Positions 1 through 7,473 of a DNA stretch of 64,000 nt are shown piece by piece. This stretch comes from Streptomyces sp. ICC1 (GTDB lineage: Bacteria; Actinomycetota; Actinomycetes; Streptomycetales; Streptomycetaceae): contig NZ_CP030287.1 of assembly GCF_003287935.1 (NCBI RefSeq), positions 4,974,959-5,038,958 of the forward strand, read 5' to 3'. The notes beneath the pieces were generated by a model. That model made no database searches, was not told the origin of the DNA, and saw only the letters and a list, made by a program, of their open reading frames with translations. The stretch's first letter is position 1, and each line of letters starts with the position of its first letter. The translations under genes and the position numbers were made by a program.

Positions 1-503
1 GCCAGCCACGGCGGCGGCGGAGGCACCGGCATCACCCGCGCCCCCGGCACCCGCTCCCGGATGACGAGCGTCCCCGCGAACACGTCGCCGAGGCGCCGCC
101 CCCGCTCCGAGAACAGCGAGGCGATGCACGCGATGGACCCGAAGAGCATCAGCAGCTCGAACACCCCGAAGGCCCCGCGCACCATCGCGTGCCGGAAGCG
201 GATCGGACCGCCGTCATCGCGGACCACCCGCAGCCCGCAGGCGAGCTTGCCCAGCGACCGCCCGTGCGTCAGCGTCTCCACCGCGATCGGCACGCCGACC
301 ATGATCAGGACGAACGACGCCACCGACACGGCCGCCTGCGCCGCCCCGTCCATCGAGGCGATGGCGAAGGTCAGCCCGAGGGTGATGAGCAGATACCCGA
401 CGATGTACACGAGATAGTCCAGCAGGATCGCCAGCGCCCGGCTCGGCAGCCTCGCCGGCCGCAGCCCCAAGACGACCGCGTCCCCCGTCACCAGATCGCT
501 CAC
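1..503 (-). CDS. RDD family membrane protein (C-terminus off window)
   Basis: Integral membrane protein of the RDD family, function unassigned. The reverse-strand reading begins VSDLVTGDAVVLGLRPARLP and then shows the family pattern: an arginine/aspartate element (SRALAILLDYLVY), a second hydrophobic helix, the loop with THGRSLGKLACGLRVV, a third helix (AFGVFELLMLFGS), and a basic GRRLGDVFAGTLVI element. About 167 codons are present and the frame is still open at base 1 with a proline-rich tail, so the C-terminus is missing. I chose the GTG at 503 because a GGTGAG-like ribosome site lies 7 bases upstream; a GTG at 515 is the alternative. It is divergent from the SpoIIM-like gene. RDD and SpoIIM-family genes are often neighbours in actinomycetes. 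Confidence 0.8.
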   Translation of the reverse strand, partial: MSDLVTGDAVVLGLRPARLPSRALAILLDYLVYIVGYLLITLGLTFAIASMDGAAQAAVSVASFVLIMVGVPIAVETLTHGRSLGKLACGLRVVRDDGGPIRFRHAMVRGAFGVFELLMLFGSIACIASLFSERGRRLGDVFAGTLVIRERVPGARVMPVPPPPPWL

Positions 504-628
504 CGCTGCACTCACCCTTCACGTGACCTGCCCCGCCCCTTTGGCAACCAGTCTGCCAAGCTGACCACAGAAGAAGCAGAAAAAATCAGGGGACCAGCAG
601 GAACCAGGGGCAGGGGAGCGCCAACCAC

Positions 629-1636
629 ATGGATCTCGACGTCTTCGTGGCAGCCCACCAGGCGGAGTGGGCCCGCCTGGAACAGCTCCTGGGCCGGGGC
701 CGGCGCCTCACGGGAGCGGAGGCCGACGAGCTCGTCGCGCTCTACCAGCGCACGGCCACCCACCTCTCGCTGATCCAGTCCACCACCCCCGACCCGATGC
801 TCACGGGCCGCCTGACCCAGCTCGTCGCCCGGGCCCGCGCCACGGTGACGGGAGCCCGCAAGGGCGGCTGGCGCGACGCGGTCCGGTTCTTCACGACCGG
901 CTTCCCGGCCGCTGTCTACGTCAGCCGCCGCTGGTGGATACCGACGGCGCTGCTCTCCACCGCCGTCGGCGTGCTCGTCGGCTGGTGGATAGCGACCCAT
1001 CCCGAGATCCAGGGCGCCATCGGGGCGCCGGCGGACCTCAAGGAGATGACGAAGCCGGGCGGCGGGTACGAGGCGTACTACTCCAGCCACCCCGCGGCCT
1101 CCTTCGCGGCCCAGGTCTGGACGAACAACGCCCAGGCGGCCGCGATCTGCCTGGTCCTGGGCGCCTTCCTGGGCCTGCCGGTGCTCTACATCCTGTGGCA
1201 GAACATGCTGAACCTCGGAGTCGGCATCGGCCTGATGTCCTCCGCCGACCGACTCGACGTCTTCCTCGGCCTGATCCTCCCGCACGGCCTGCTCGAACTG
1301 ACGGCGGTCTTCGTCGCCGCCGGCACGGGCCTGCGCCTGGGCTGGACGGTCATCGACCCCGGCCCGCGCACCCGCCGGGTGGCCCTGGCCGAACAGGGCC
1401 GCGCGGCCATCGGCATGGCCATCGGCCTGGCCGTGGTCCTCTTCATCTCGGGCCTGATCGAAGGCTTCGTCACCCCCTCCGGCCTGCCCACTTGGGCCCG
1501 CATCACCATCGGCGTGGCCGCCGAGGCCCTCTTCCTGGTCTACGTCTACGTCCTCGGCGGCCGTGCCGCCCGCGCGGGCGAGGTCGGCGACGTGGAGGTC
1601 GCGGACCGCACGGCGACGCTCCCCACCGCGGCCTGA
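629..1636 (+). CDS. SpoIIM/DUF95 family membrane protein
   Basis: A 335-residue polytopic membrane protein of the stage II sporulation protein M (DUF95) family. In Bacillus SpoIIM acts with SpoIID/P in septal peptidoglycan remodelling; the actinobacterial relatives are not functionally defined. The first ~90 residues are soluble and amphipathic. Hydrophobic segments follow at about 108-130 (WWIPTALLSTAVGVLVGWWIA), 170-195, 210-240 and 260-310. The central NNAQAAAICLVLGAFLGLP and LPHGLLELTAVFVAAGTGL stretches are typical of the family. It is divergent from the RDD gene with a 125-bp gap and is followed by the rRNA operon promoter. Confidence 0.82.
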   Translation: MDLDVFVAAHQAEWARLEQLLGRGRRLTGAEADELVALYQRTATHLSLIQSTTPDPMLTGRLTQLVARARATVTGARKGGWRDAVRFFTTGFPAAVYVSRRWWIPTALLSTAVGVLVGWWIATHPEIQGAIGAPADLKEMTKPGGGYEAYYSSHPAASFAAQVWTNNAQAAAICLVLGAFLGLPVLYILWQNMLNLGVGIGLMSSADRLDVFLGLILPHGLLELTAVFVAAGTGLRLGWTVIDPGPRTRRVALAEQGRAAIGMAIGLAVVLFISGLIEGFVTPSGLPTWARITIGVAAEALFLVYVYVLGGRAARAGEVGDVEVADRTATLPTAA

Positions 1637-1689
1637 TGTGCGTGCGGGCACGCTGAGCTGCTAGTCTCCTCGTCGTCCCGCAAACACCG

Positions 1690-1718
1690 TTGACACGGTG
1701 GCTGTGGGGAGGTAGATT
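1690..1718 (+). promoter_or_regulatory. Vegetative rRNA operon promoter
   Basis: TTGACA (1690-1695) and TAGATT (1713-1718) are separated by exactly 17 bases, close to the consensus for the housekeeping (HrdB-type) sigma factor. The promoter points into the conserved Streptomyces rRNA leader that follows. Streptomyces rRNA operons usually have several tandem promoters. Others may lie further into the leader, where TCTGATAGAGTCGGAA occurs twice, but I cannot assign their -35 boxes. Confidence 0.75.
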
Positions 1719-2119
1719 CGAACGGTTGCCTCGAACTGGACAAGTTCGGCAGCGATGGTTTAAAGTCTTTCTCGCCCCCCGGAATTGAATTCCAAGTGGG
1801 CACTCGACTCTTCATTCAGGAAACTGAAGCCGGGAAATCCGGTGGAAATCTTCTGATAGAGTCGGAATCGCCGGAAAGGGAAACGCGAAAGCGAAGAACC
1901 GGAAGGCGGAAAACAAGCGAGACTGACTCTGATAGAGTCGGAAACGCAAGAACGAAGGAAGCGCCCGGAGGAAAGCCCGAGAGGGTGAGTACAAAGGAAG
2001 CGTCCGTTCCTTGAGAACTCAACAGCGTGCCAAAAATCAACGCCAAAAAGTTGATACCCCGTCCATTTCGGTGGATGAGGTTCCTTTGAAAAAGACCTGC
2101 GAGGTCGCGGTTCTGCCTC
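1719..2119 (+). other. 16S rRNA operon leader, cut off before the 16S gene
   Basis: This A-rich stretch, unusual for the window, has no convincing gene. It holds two copies of TCTGATAGAGTCGGAA (1852-1867 and 1928-1943), a purine-rich run, and TTGAGAACTCAACAGCGTG at about 2011-2029. That string is a hallmark of actinobacterial pre-16S leaders. It is followed by the usual GTTGATACCCCGTC and GAGGTTCCTTTGAAAAAG stretches. In complete Streptomyces operons the 16S gene follows within roughly 200 bases. Here the leader stops at 2119 at a transposon-adapter sequence, so the rRNA genes are missing from the assembly, not from the organism. Identification is from memory of the conserved leader. Confidence 0.85.
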
Positions 2120-2138
2120 AGATGGGTATAAGGGACAG
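2120..2138 (+). other. Tn5/Nextera mosaic-end-like sequence at a contig join
   Basis: AGATGGGTATAAGGGACAG matches the 19-bp engineered Tn5 mosaic end AGATGTGTATAAGAGACAG at 17 of 19 positions. The CAG end abuts the DNA to the right, as in a tagmented library fragment. It lies exactly where the rRNA leader breaks off and an unrelated region starts. I infer an adapter left at the join of two contigs, not a natural element. The two mismatches may be sequencing or consensus error. Confidence 0.85.
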
Positions 2139-2179
2139 GGTCTGGGGCGCGCGGAAGGGGCCTCGTCCTCGTCCTCGTC

Positions 2180-2809
2180 CTAGTTCGGGCTGAAGGACGG
2201 GAGCGCGCCCAGCACCTTCTCAAGGCCCTTCGGGATCTTGGTGTCGGCGGCCGCGACCTCGTGACCGTCGTGCCTGAAGGCATAGGTGAACCCGTCGGCG
2301 ACGGGCTGGTCGGGGACGGAGATCCGGGGCAGGTGGGCGAAGTCCGCCTCCCGGAGGGCGGTCCTCAGCTTCGCGAGGGCGGCCGCCGAGAGCTTGTCCC
2401 TGCCGATCACCGCGGCCTTCGCATCGAGCCGCAGGAACGATCCGTCGCTCTTGATGATCAGCGTGCTGTTCTTCCCCGCGAGGCCGCCGCTGCGGGTGAC
2501 CGCGACGAGGGTCATCTCGGCGGCGGGCGGCGAGGGGCTCGGCGCGGGAGCGGGCGCGGACGTGCCGGGGGCCGGGCCGGTGCCGCCGGTGCCGCCCGGG
2601 GGCTGGGCCGGGGTCTGGGGCGGGCTCTGACCGGGGTCCGGCGCGGCCGTGGCCGGCGCCGTCGAAGGGGAACTGCTAGCGCCGGGGGTGGTGGAGGCCC
2701 CGCTCCGCGAACCGCCCCCGCCGTCGGACGAGCACCCGCTCAGGCCCGCCGCCACGGCTGCCGCCGCGGTCACCGCAGCCAAACCCACTCGCCATCCACG
2801 CGCTCGCAT
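2180..2809 (-). CDS. Secreted lipoprotein, unknown function
   Basis: A 209-residue predicted lipoprotein. It starts MRARGWRVGLAAVTAAAAVA and has a lipobox-like LSGC at about residues 24-27, so the mature protein should be lipid-anchored outside the membrane. Residues 30-95 are a low-complexity Ser/Pro/Thr/Gly/Ala spacer. The C-terminal ~110 residues form a compact domain (TLVAVTRSGGLAGKNSTLII ... DGFTYAFRHDGHEV). This resembles Streptomyces lipoproteins that contain a short conserved domain, but I cannot name its activity. The stop sits next to a short CCTCGT tandem array (about 2161-2180), close to the left contig join. It is divergent from the glycosyltransferase gene. Confidence 0.75.
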   Translation of the reverse strand: MRARGWRVGLAAVTAAAAVAAGLSGCSSDGGGGSRSGASTTPGASSSPSTAPATAAPDPGQSPPQTPAQPPGGTGGTGPAPGTSAPAPAPSPSPPAAEMTLVAVTRSGGLAGKNSTLIIKSDGSFLRLDAKAAVIGRDKLSAAALAKLRTALREADFAHLPRISVPDQPVADGFTYAFRHDGHEVAAADTKIPKGLEKVLGALPSFSPN

Positions 2810-2890
2810 GACCCACCCCCGCAGGTATTCCGGCTCGAACCCCGAGTATGGAGTCAGCACCACCCGCACGGATAGCACCCGGAGGCCGAC

Positions 2891-4357
2891 ATCAGCCGCT
2901 TCGCCCCTTGGCGCTGGCTGCCGCCGCTGACCGCCGTCGTCCTCGGCCTCTGGGGCCTCTCGCGCGGCGGATCCATGTGGCGCGACGAGTCCGTCACCTG
3001 GCAGGTCGCGCACCGGCCGCTCGGCGGGCTGTGGGAACTGCTCGGCCAGGTCGACGCCGTGCACGGCCTCTACTACCTGCTCATGCACGCGGTCTTCGCC
3101 CTGTCGGGCACCGGAGCCGACGGCACCGGCCTCTGGGCCCTGCGCCTGCCGTCCGTCGCCGCCACCGCCCTGGCGGCGGCGGGCGTGTCCGCGATCGCCC
3201 ACCGGCTGGCGGGCGGGGACGGCGCTGCCGCTGCCGCTGCCGCTGCCGGTGCCGGTGCCGGTGCCGGTGCCGGTGCCCGGGCCGACGGCGCCGCCCGGGC
3301 CGCGGGGTCCGGGCGGGCCGGGCGGGCCGCGCTGTTCGCCGGGACGGTGTACGCCGTGCTGCCGCCCGTACAGATGTACGCCCAGGAGGGGCGCTCGTAC
3401 GCACTGGTCGCCGCGGCCGTCGTCTGGGCGACGTACCTGATGCTGCGCGAGCGGTGGGCCGCCTACGCCGTCGTGCTCCTGCTGGGCTGCTGGCTGCACG
3501 AGTTCGCCGTACTGGCCCTGCCCGCGCACGCGTGCACCGCCTGGCGCTCGCGCGGCTGGCGGTTCGCCGCCGGGGCCGTGGCGGCCGGGCTGCTGCCGCT
3601 CGCCCTGGTCAGCGCGCGCCAGGCGCAGCAGCAGCTGGGCTGGCTCGGGCGGCCGTCCTGGCAGGACTGGGCGGCGTACGGGGTGCTCGCGGCCGCCGCG
3701 CTGCTCCTCGCCCGGGGGGCCGCCCGGGAACCCGTGCGGGTCGCGCTGCCGCTGGCCCTGCTGCCGCCCGGGCTGCTGCTGGCGGTCTCGCTGGTGCACC
3801 CCTGGTACGTCGACCGGTACGTCCTCTACGCGCTCGCCGGCCTCGCCCTCCTCGCGGGGGTGCGGCTCGCGGGCGCGCGCGGGCGGTGGCCGTGGCTGCT
3901 GGTCGTGGCCCTCCTCGTCCCCGCCGGGCTCTGGTCCGCGTGGCTGCGCACGCCGGAGAGCCGCAAGGACGACGTCCTCGCCGTGGCCGCGGCCGTGCGC
4001 GAGCGCGCGCGCCCGGGCGACGCGGTGGTGTTCCTCCCCTCGCGGCGGCGCGAATGGCTCCTGTCCTCGCCGGAGCTCTACGCGTCCCTGCGCGACATCG
4101 CGCTGTCCCGCGCCCCGGAGGCCTCGCGGAGCCTCCAGGGCGCGGAGCGGACGCCGGAGGAGATCCGCAAGGCCCTGCTGGACCCGCGCGTCGACCGGGT
4201 GGTGGCGCTGATGGACCCCGCGGACCAGCCGCTCGACGGGTACCCGGCGGAGGCGGTCAAGCGGCAGACGCTGGTCTCCTCCTTCGACCTGTGCTCGGTG
4301 ACGGCCCTGCGCGGCGCCCGCGTGGCCCTCTTCGCCCGCCCGGGCGACTGCCCCTAG
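2891..4357 (+). CDS. Polytopic membrane glycosyltransferase (GT39/PMT-like); apparent ATC start
   Basis: A membrane protein of about 488 residues resembling lipid-linked-sugar glycosyltransferases of the GT39/GT-C type. The motif MWRDESVTWQVAHRPLGGLW carries the acidic first-loop residues expected just after the first helix. Many hydrophobic helices follow, then a soluble tail (SRRREWLLSSPELYASLRDI) that probably faces outside. The first helix (WRWLPPLTAVVLGLWGL) lies upstream of the first ATG (2975), so the protein should begin earlier. The frame is closed by a TAG at 2873, and no ATG, GTG or TTG lies between. GGAGG at 2881-2885 is followed after 5 bases by ATC (2891), so either ATC replaces a normal ATG or there is a base error. 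The TAG stop (4355-4357) is part of a CTAG that begins a repeat element. Confidence 0.72.
   Translation: MSRFAPWRWLPPLTAVVLGLWGLSRGGSMWRDESVTWQVAHRPLGGLWELLGQVDAVHGLYYLLMHAVFALSGTGADGTGLWALRLPSVAATALAAAGVSAIAHRLAGGDGAAAAAAAAGAGAGAGAGARADGAARAAGSGRAGRAALFAGTVYAVLPPVQMYAQEGRSYALVAAAVVWATYLMLRERWAAYAVVLLLGCWLHEFAVLALPAHACTAWRSRGWRFAAGAVAAGLLPLALVSARQAQQQLGWLGRPSWQDWAAYGVLAAAALLLARGAAREPVRVALPLALLPPGLLLAVSLVHPWYVDRYVLYALAGLALLAGVRLAGARGRWPWLLVVALLVPAGLWSAWLRTPESRKDDVLAVAAAVRERARPGDAVVFLPSRRREWLLSSPELYASLRDIALSRAPEASRSLQGAERTPEEIRKALLDPRVDRVVALMDPADQPLDGYPAEAVKRQTLVSSFDLCSVTALRGARVALFARPGDCP
3224..3277 (+). repeat. In-frame hexamer array (4 x GCTGCC, 5 x GGTGCC)
   Basis: Nine perfect 6-bp units in a row, four GCTGCC then five GGTGCC, inside the glycosyltransferase gene. 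They encode a run of alanines followed by Gly-Ala repeats. The array is in frame, so copy-number change would lengthen or shorten an extracytoplasmic or inter-helix loop without breaking the gene. The adjacent ADGAARAAGSGRAGRAALFA is also low-complexity. Confidence 0.9.
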
Positions 4358-4521
4358 GCGTCTCTTTCGGATCTTGTCGGCCGAGCCCGCGGCGTCTGGT
4401 GCCGTGCCTGGCAAGGCGGAGGGGCGATGCGTGTCCTGGACGTGCTCGGGCGTCCCGACAACGCGGCCAGGCGCGGTGCCAGGCGTCGCGGGCCCGGCAA
4501 GATCCGAAAGAGCCGGCCTAG
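4354..4521. repeat. CTAG-bounded inverted-repeat element, copy 1
   Basis: A 168-bp intergenic element with terminal inverted repeats CTCTTTCGGATCTTG (4362-4376) and CAAGATCCGAAAGAG (4498-4512), bounded on each side by CTAG. Its interior is also partly palindromic. By eye it is about 95 percent identical to the reverse complement of the element at 9909-10077. No protein is encoded. The left CTAG supplies the stop codon of the glycosyltransferase. It has the form of a small non-autonomous mobile element (MITE-like); I know of similar intergenic repeats in Streptomyces but cannot name a parent transposon. Confidence 0.8.
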
Positions 4522-4590
4522 TGCTGTGACCGGGAAGGTCCACCGGGTCGCGGCGCCCGGCACGGCAAACCTTCCCGGCCACAGCACTAG
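4518..4590. repeat. Second CTAG-bounded inverted repeat
   Basis: Arms CTAGTGCTGTGACCGGGAAG (with GT following) at 4518-4539 and the near-complement at 4569-4590 have one mismatch and a 29-base loop. The element starts in the same CTAG that ends the previous element and closes with CTAG at 4587-4590. As RNA it would form a strong hairpin and may end transcription before the sulfurtransferase gene. It is a different repeat family from its neighbour. Confidence 0.8.
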
Positions 4591-4724
4591 ACCGCCGGGC
4601 CGGCGGCTCGACCCGCCCTCCGGGCCGGTCGGGGCGGGCGGACCGGGGCGGGCGGACCGGGCGTAGGAGGATGGGGCCAGGGGGGCCGGTCGTCGGGCCC
4701 GTGGAACCGTGTCGGAGGCGCCGT

Positions 4725-5582
4725 ATGGCCGCAGTTCGTTCCCGTTCGCTCACCCCGCCGGGGCCGCTCGTCGGCGGCGACTGGCTCGCGGAGCGCCTCG
4801 GGACGCCCGGGCTGGTCGTCTTCGACGCCTCCGTCGGAGCCCACCGCGACGCGGACCGGCGCATCCCGGGCGCGCGCCCCTTCGACCTCGACGGAGCCCT
4901 GTCCGACCACGACGCCGCAGCCCCGCACACCATGCCGGGCGCGGCGCAGTTCACCGAGGCCGTTCGGGCCCTCGGCGTCGACGACACCAGCACGGTCGTC
5001 GCGTACGACGGCGCCGGCGTCTACTCCAGCGCCCGCGCCTGGTGGATGCTGCGCGCCATGGGCTTCGACCGCGTCGCCGTCCTCGACGGCGGGCTGCCCG
5101 CGTGGCTCGCCGCCGGGCGGGCGGTGGAGGAGCGCGGACCGGCGTACGAGGGCCCCCGCGGCTCCTTCACGGCCCGGCCCCGAGCCGGGATGCTGGTGGA
5201 CGCGGACGCCGTGTCGGCGGCGCTGGCCGACCCGGCCGCCGCCGTGCTCGACGCCCGCACCCGCGAACGTTTCGCCGGCACCGCCCCCGAACCCCGCCCG
5301 GGCCTGCGCGGCGGCCACATGCCGGGCGCGGTCAGCCTCCCCTTCGGCGAACTCCAGGGCCCCGACGGCCTGATGCGCCCGGCCGCCGAACTCCGTACGG
5401 CCTTCGGGGCGGCGGCGGGGGAGCGGGAGCGGCTCTACTTCAGCTGTGGGTCGGGCGTCACCGCCTGTGTCCTCGCCCTCGGCGCGGACCTCGCCGGCTA
5501 CCGGCAACTGGCGGTGTACGACGGCTCCTGGAGCGAGTGGGGCGTACCGTCCCCGGACCGGCCCGTCGTTCAGGGAGCCTAG
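4725..5582 (+). CDS. Thiosulfate/3-mercaptopyruvate sulfurtransferase
   Basis: A 285-residue two-domain rhodanese that transfers sulfane sulfur to an acceptor such as cyanide or a thiol. The N-terminal inactive rhodanese domain (LVVFDASVGAHRDADRRIPG to ~130) is followed by a catalytic domain (AVLDARTRERFAGTAPEPRP onward). Cys241 in CGSGVTAC is the expected persulfide-forming cysteine. The CGSGVT loop fits the mercaptopyruvate type better than the classical thiosulfate type (CRKGVT); substrate preference is inferred only. The ATG at 4725 has GGAGG 7 bases upstream. The gene converges on the VOC protein with a 12-bp gap. Confidence 0.88.
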   Translation: MAAVRSRSLTPPGPLVGGDWLAERLGTPGLVVFDASVGAHRDADRRIPGARPFDLDGALSDHDAAAPHTMPGAAQFTEAVRALGVDDTSTVVAYDGAGVYSSARAWWMLRAMGFDRVAVLDGGLPAWLAAGRAVEERGPAYEGPRGSFTARPRAGMLVDADAVSAALADPAAAVLDARTRERFAGTAPEPRPGLRGGHMPGAVSLPFGELQGPDGLMRPAAELRTAFGAAAGERERLYFSCGSGVTACVLALGADLAGYRQLAVYDGSWSEWGVPSPDRPVVQGA

Positions 5583-5597
5583 GAGCCTAGGAGCCTA
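5574..5597. repeat. Triple GGAGCCTA tandem repeat between convergent genes
   Basis: Three perfect 8-bp copies of GGAGCCTA. Each copy boundary creates a CTAG. The sulfurtransferase stop uses the first and the VOC gene stop uses the last, so both genes end inside the repeat. CTAG is a rare tetranucleotide in GC-rich genomes, so three in 20 bases is notable. Confidence 0.9.
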
Positions 5598-5978
5598 GAC
5601 CGGCCGGACGCGGGTGCGCAGGAGGCAGAACTCGTTGCCCTCCGGGTCGGCCAGGACGTGCCAGCTCTCGGTGCCGCTCTGGCCGATGTCGGCCGGCTCG
5701 GCCCCCAGGGCGAGCAGCCGCTCCAGCTCGGCGTCCTGGTCGCGGTCGGTGGCGCTGACGTCGATGTGCAGACGGAGCTTCGCGGGCCGCGGATCGCTGC
5801 TGGGGCTGAGGACGAGCGTGGGCTGCGGGCCGCCGAAGCCGACGCCGGGCGGGCCGATCTCGATGCTTCCGTCGTCCTCCCGGCCGAGCTCGACGTAGCC
5901 GAGGACCCCGCTCCAGAACGCGGCGAGCCCCTCGGGGTCCGCGGCGTCGATGACCAGTTCGCTGATGCGGCATACCAT
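5595..5978 (-). CDS. VOC family (glyoxalase-like) protein
   Basis: A 127-residue vicinal-oxygen-chelate domain protein. It shows two beta-alpha-beta repeats, starting ISELVIDAADPEGLAAFWSG and ending GTESWHVLADPEGNEFCLLR, the usual DPEGNEFCL ending of this group. A His in KLRLHIDVSA and the Glu in EGNEFCL are candidate metal ligands. Members include glyoxalases, dioxygenases and antibiotic-binding proteins; the sequence does not decide the substrate. The neighbours give no pathway. Confidence 0.8.
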   Translation of the reverse strand: MVCRISELVIDAADPEGLAAFWSGVLGYVELGREDDGSIEIGPPGVGFGGPQPTLVLSPSSDPRPAKLRLHIDVSATDRDQDAELERLLALGAEPADIGQSGTESWHVLADPEGNEFCLLRTRVRPV

Positions 5979-6082
5979 GCCCGCGAGTGTACGGAGCGAC
6001 CCCGCTCCCGGGGGTTAACCCCACCGGGATCCGGGCACCGGCACCATGCCGCGCGGCCGTCCGGAACGGCACGATCTCAGAC

Positions 6083-6853
6083 ATGACGACGAAGACGAGT
6101 GCGCGCACCTCGACCGCCACCGCTGCCTGGACCGCCGCCGCACTCGCCGCGGGGCTGCTGCTCACCGGGTGCCAGATCGGGTCCCTCACCGAGCAGCGCA
6201 AGACGGTGACGGCCGACACCGAAGTGACCGAGGCCGTCAGGGCCGTCGACGTGTCGGACGCCCGCAGCGGCTCCATCGAGGTGACCGCCGGGAGCGGCCC
6301 GGGCGTCGTCGTCCGCCGGACCGTGCGCTACCGGGGCGACGCCGTCCCCGAGCCCGCCCAGCGGGTCGCCGACGGAGTGCTGACCCTCACCAACGGAAGC
6401 TGCTCCGGCCGGTGTTCGATCGACTACCGGCTCGAAGTGCCGGCCACCGCCACGGTCCGGCTCGACGGCAGCAGCGGCCGCGTCACGGTCTCGGGGGTGG
6501 CCGCGGCGGACGTCGAGACCTCTTCCGGCGACGTCCGGGCGGACCGGATCGCCGGGGCGCTGAAGATCCGTACGTCCTCGGGCGAGATCACCGCCGAGGG
6601 CCTGGCCGGACCGGGCGCGGACGCCCGCTCCGGTTCCGGCGACGTGCGGCTGGCCTTCGTGAAGGCCCCGTCCTCGGTCGCGGTGGAAACCGGCTCGGGC
6701 GAGGCCTGGTTGAGCCTTCCTCCGGCCCCGTACGCGCTCGACGTCTCCACCGCCTCCGGAGAGCGCGACATCACCCTCCCCGCGGACCCGTCCGCGACCG
6801 CCCGCCTCGCGGTGAAGACGTCCTCGGGCGACATCCGGATCTCGGCCGCCTGA
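6083..6853 (+). CDS. DUF4097 beta-helical lipoprotein
   Basis: A 256-residue predicted lipoprotein. The N-terminal hydrophobic stretch WTAAALAAGLLLTGC ends in an LTGC lipobox (Cys about residue 31). The mature part carries repeated TSSGD/SGSGD motifs (VETSSGDVRAD, IRTSSGEITAEG, ARSGSGDVRLAF, VKTSSGDIRISA), the DUF4097 adhesin-like solenoid pattern. Such proteins are surface-exposed or membrane-anchored; in Bacillus related domains occur in membrane-stress proteins. There are two cysteines at SCSGRCS that could form a disulfide. Start chosen at ATG 6083, which begins the signal sequence directly. Confidence 0.8.
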   Translation: MTTKTSARTSTATAAWTAAALAAGLLLTGCQIGSLTEQRKTVTADTEVTEAVRAVDVSDARSGSIEVTAGSGPGVVVRRTVRYRGDAVPEPAQRVADGVLTLTNGSCSGRCSIDYRLEVPATATVRLDGSSGRVTVSGVAAADVETSSGDVRADRIAGALKIRTSSGEITAEGLAGPGADARSGSGDVRLAFVKAPSSVAVETGSGEAWLSLPPAPYALDVSTASGERDITLPADPSATARLAVKTSSGDIRISAA

Positions 6854-6906
6854 TCCCGGCCGCCTGATCCCGGCCGGCGGCCGGAGCCGCGCCGCGCCGC
6901 GGCGGG

Positions 6907-7320
6907 TCAGGCCGGCGGCGGGGGCAGCAGCGGGGTGCGGAGCCGGGCTATCGTCTCGCGCCACGGGCCGGCCTCGTCGGTCTCGGACCAGAGCTCCAGG
7001 AGCTCGGAGGGTTCGGTGACCACCCGGTCGAGGGCCCGGAGGGCGAGTTCGCGCAGGTCGTCGGGGAGCCGGGGGACGGGCAGGTCCGGGCCGTAGGGGG
7101 TGGTCACCGGCTCGCCTGGGGGGCATTGCGCGCAGACCAGGGCCGCCGCGGCGACCGCCTCCGCCGCGATGTCGGAGTCGAGGTCGTCCCGCGTGTCGAT
7201 CGCGGACAGCAGGGCCCTGCGGATGACGGCCTCCCGCTCGCCTTCGGGAGCCTCGTCGAGCTCGCCGGAGAAGTCCGCGGCGGTGTCGTTGTCGAAGGGG
7301 CCGATGTCCCAGGTGCCCAT
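6907..7320 (-). CDS. DUF4259 family protein
   Basis: A 137-residue acidic soluble protein beginning MGTWDIGPFDNDTAADFSGE, the diagnostic N-terminus of DUF4259 proteins (GxWGxGxFxNDxAxD). The role of the family is unknown. A GGAGG site precedes the ATG by 5 bases. It is divergent from lon, sharing a 195-bp intergenic region that holds the lon control sites, and converges on the DUF4097 gene. Confidence 0.8.
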   Translation of the reverse strand: MGTWDIGPFDNDTAADFSGELDEAPEGEREAVIRRALLSAIDTRDDLDSDIAAEAVAAAALVCAQCPPGEPVTTPYGPDLPVPRLPDDLRELALRALDRVVTEPSELLELWSETDEAGPWRETIARLRTPLLPPPPA

Positions 7321-7424
7321 GTGAACCTCCTGCTCGTGGTCGTGTCCGGGCATCGTGCCCGCCGCCACTGACAACGCCCGCCCGACCCCGCCCCGCGGCC
7401 CGCCGCGGCGACCGCCCCGCAGGT

Positions 7425-7441
7425 GTTCGCCCCGGGCGAAC
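7425..7441. promoter_or_regulatory. ClgR binding site upstream of lon
   Basis: GTTCGC-N5-GCGAAC is a perfect palindrome. The published Streptomyces ClgR motif is GTTCGC-5N-GCG, and ClgR is known to activate clp genes and lon. The position, 75 bases before the lon start, suits an activator. Confidence 0.82.
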
Positions 7442-7473
7442 GGGTGTTGGGGAACATCGGGGCGCGCACATGC

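Noticed and set aside
3224..3277. Repeats considered as a CRISPR array
   Set aside because: They are contiguous hexamers without spacers.
2810..4993. Long upstream extension of the lipoprotein frame on the reverse strand
   Set aside because: The signal peptide begins at 2809; the extension is antisense to the glycosyltransferase and of shadow composition.
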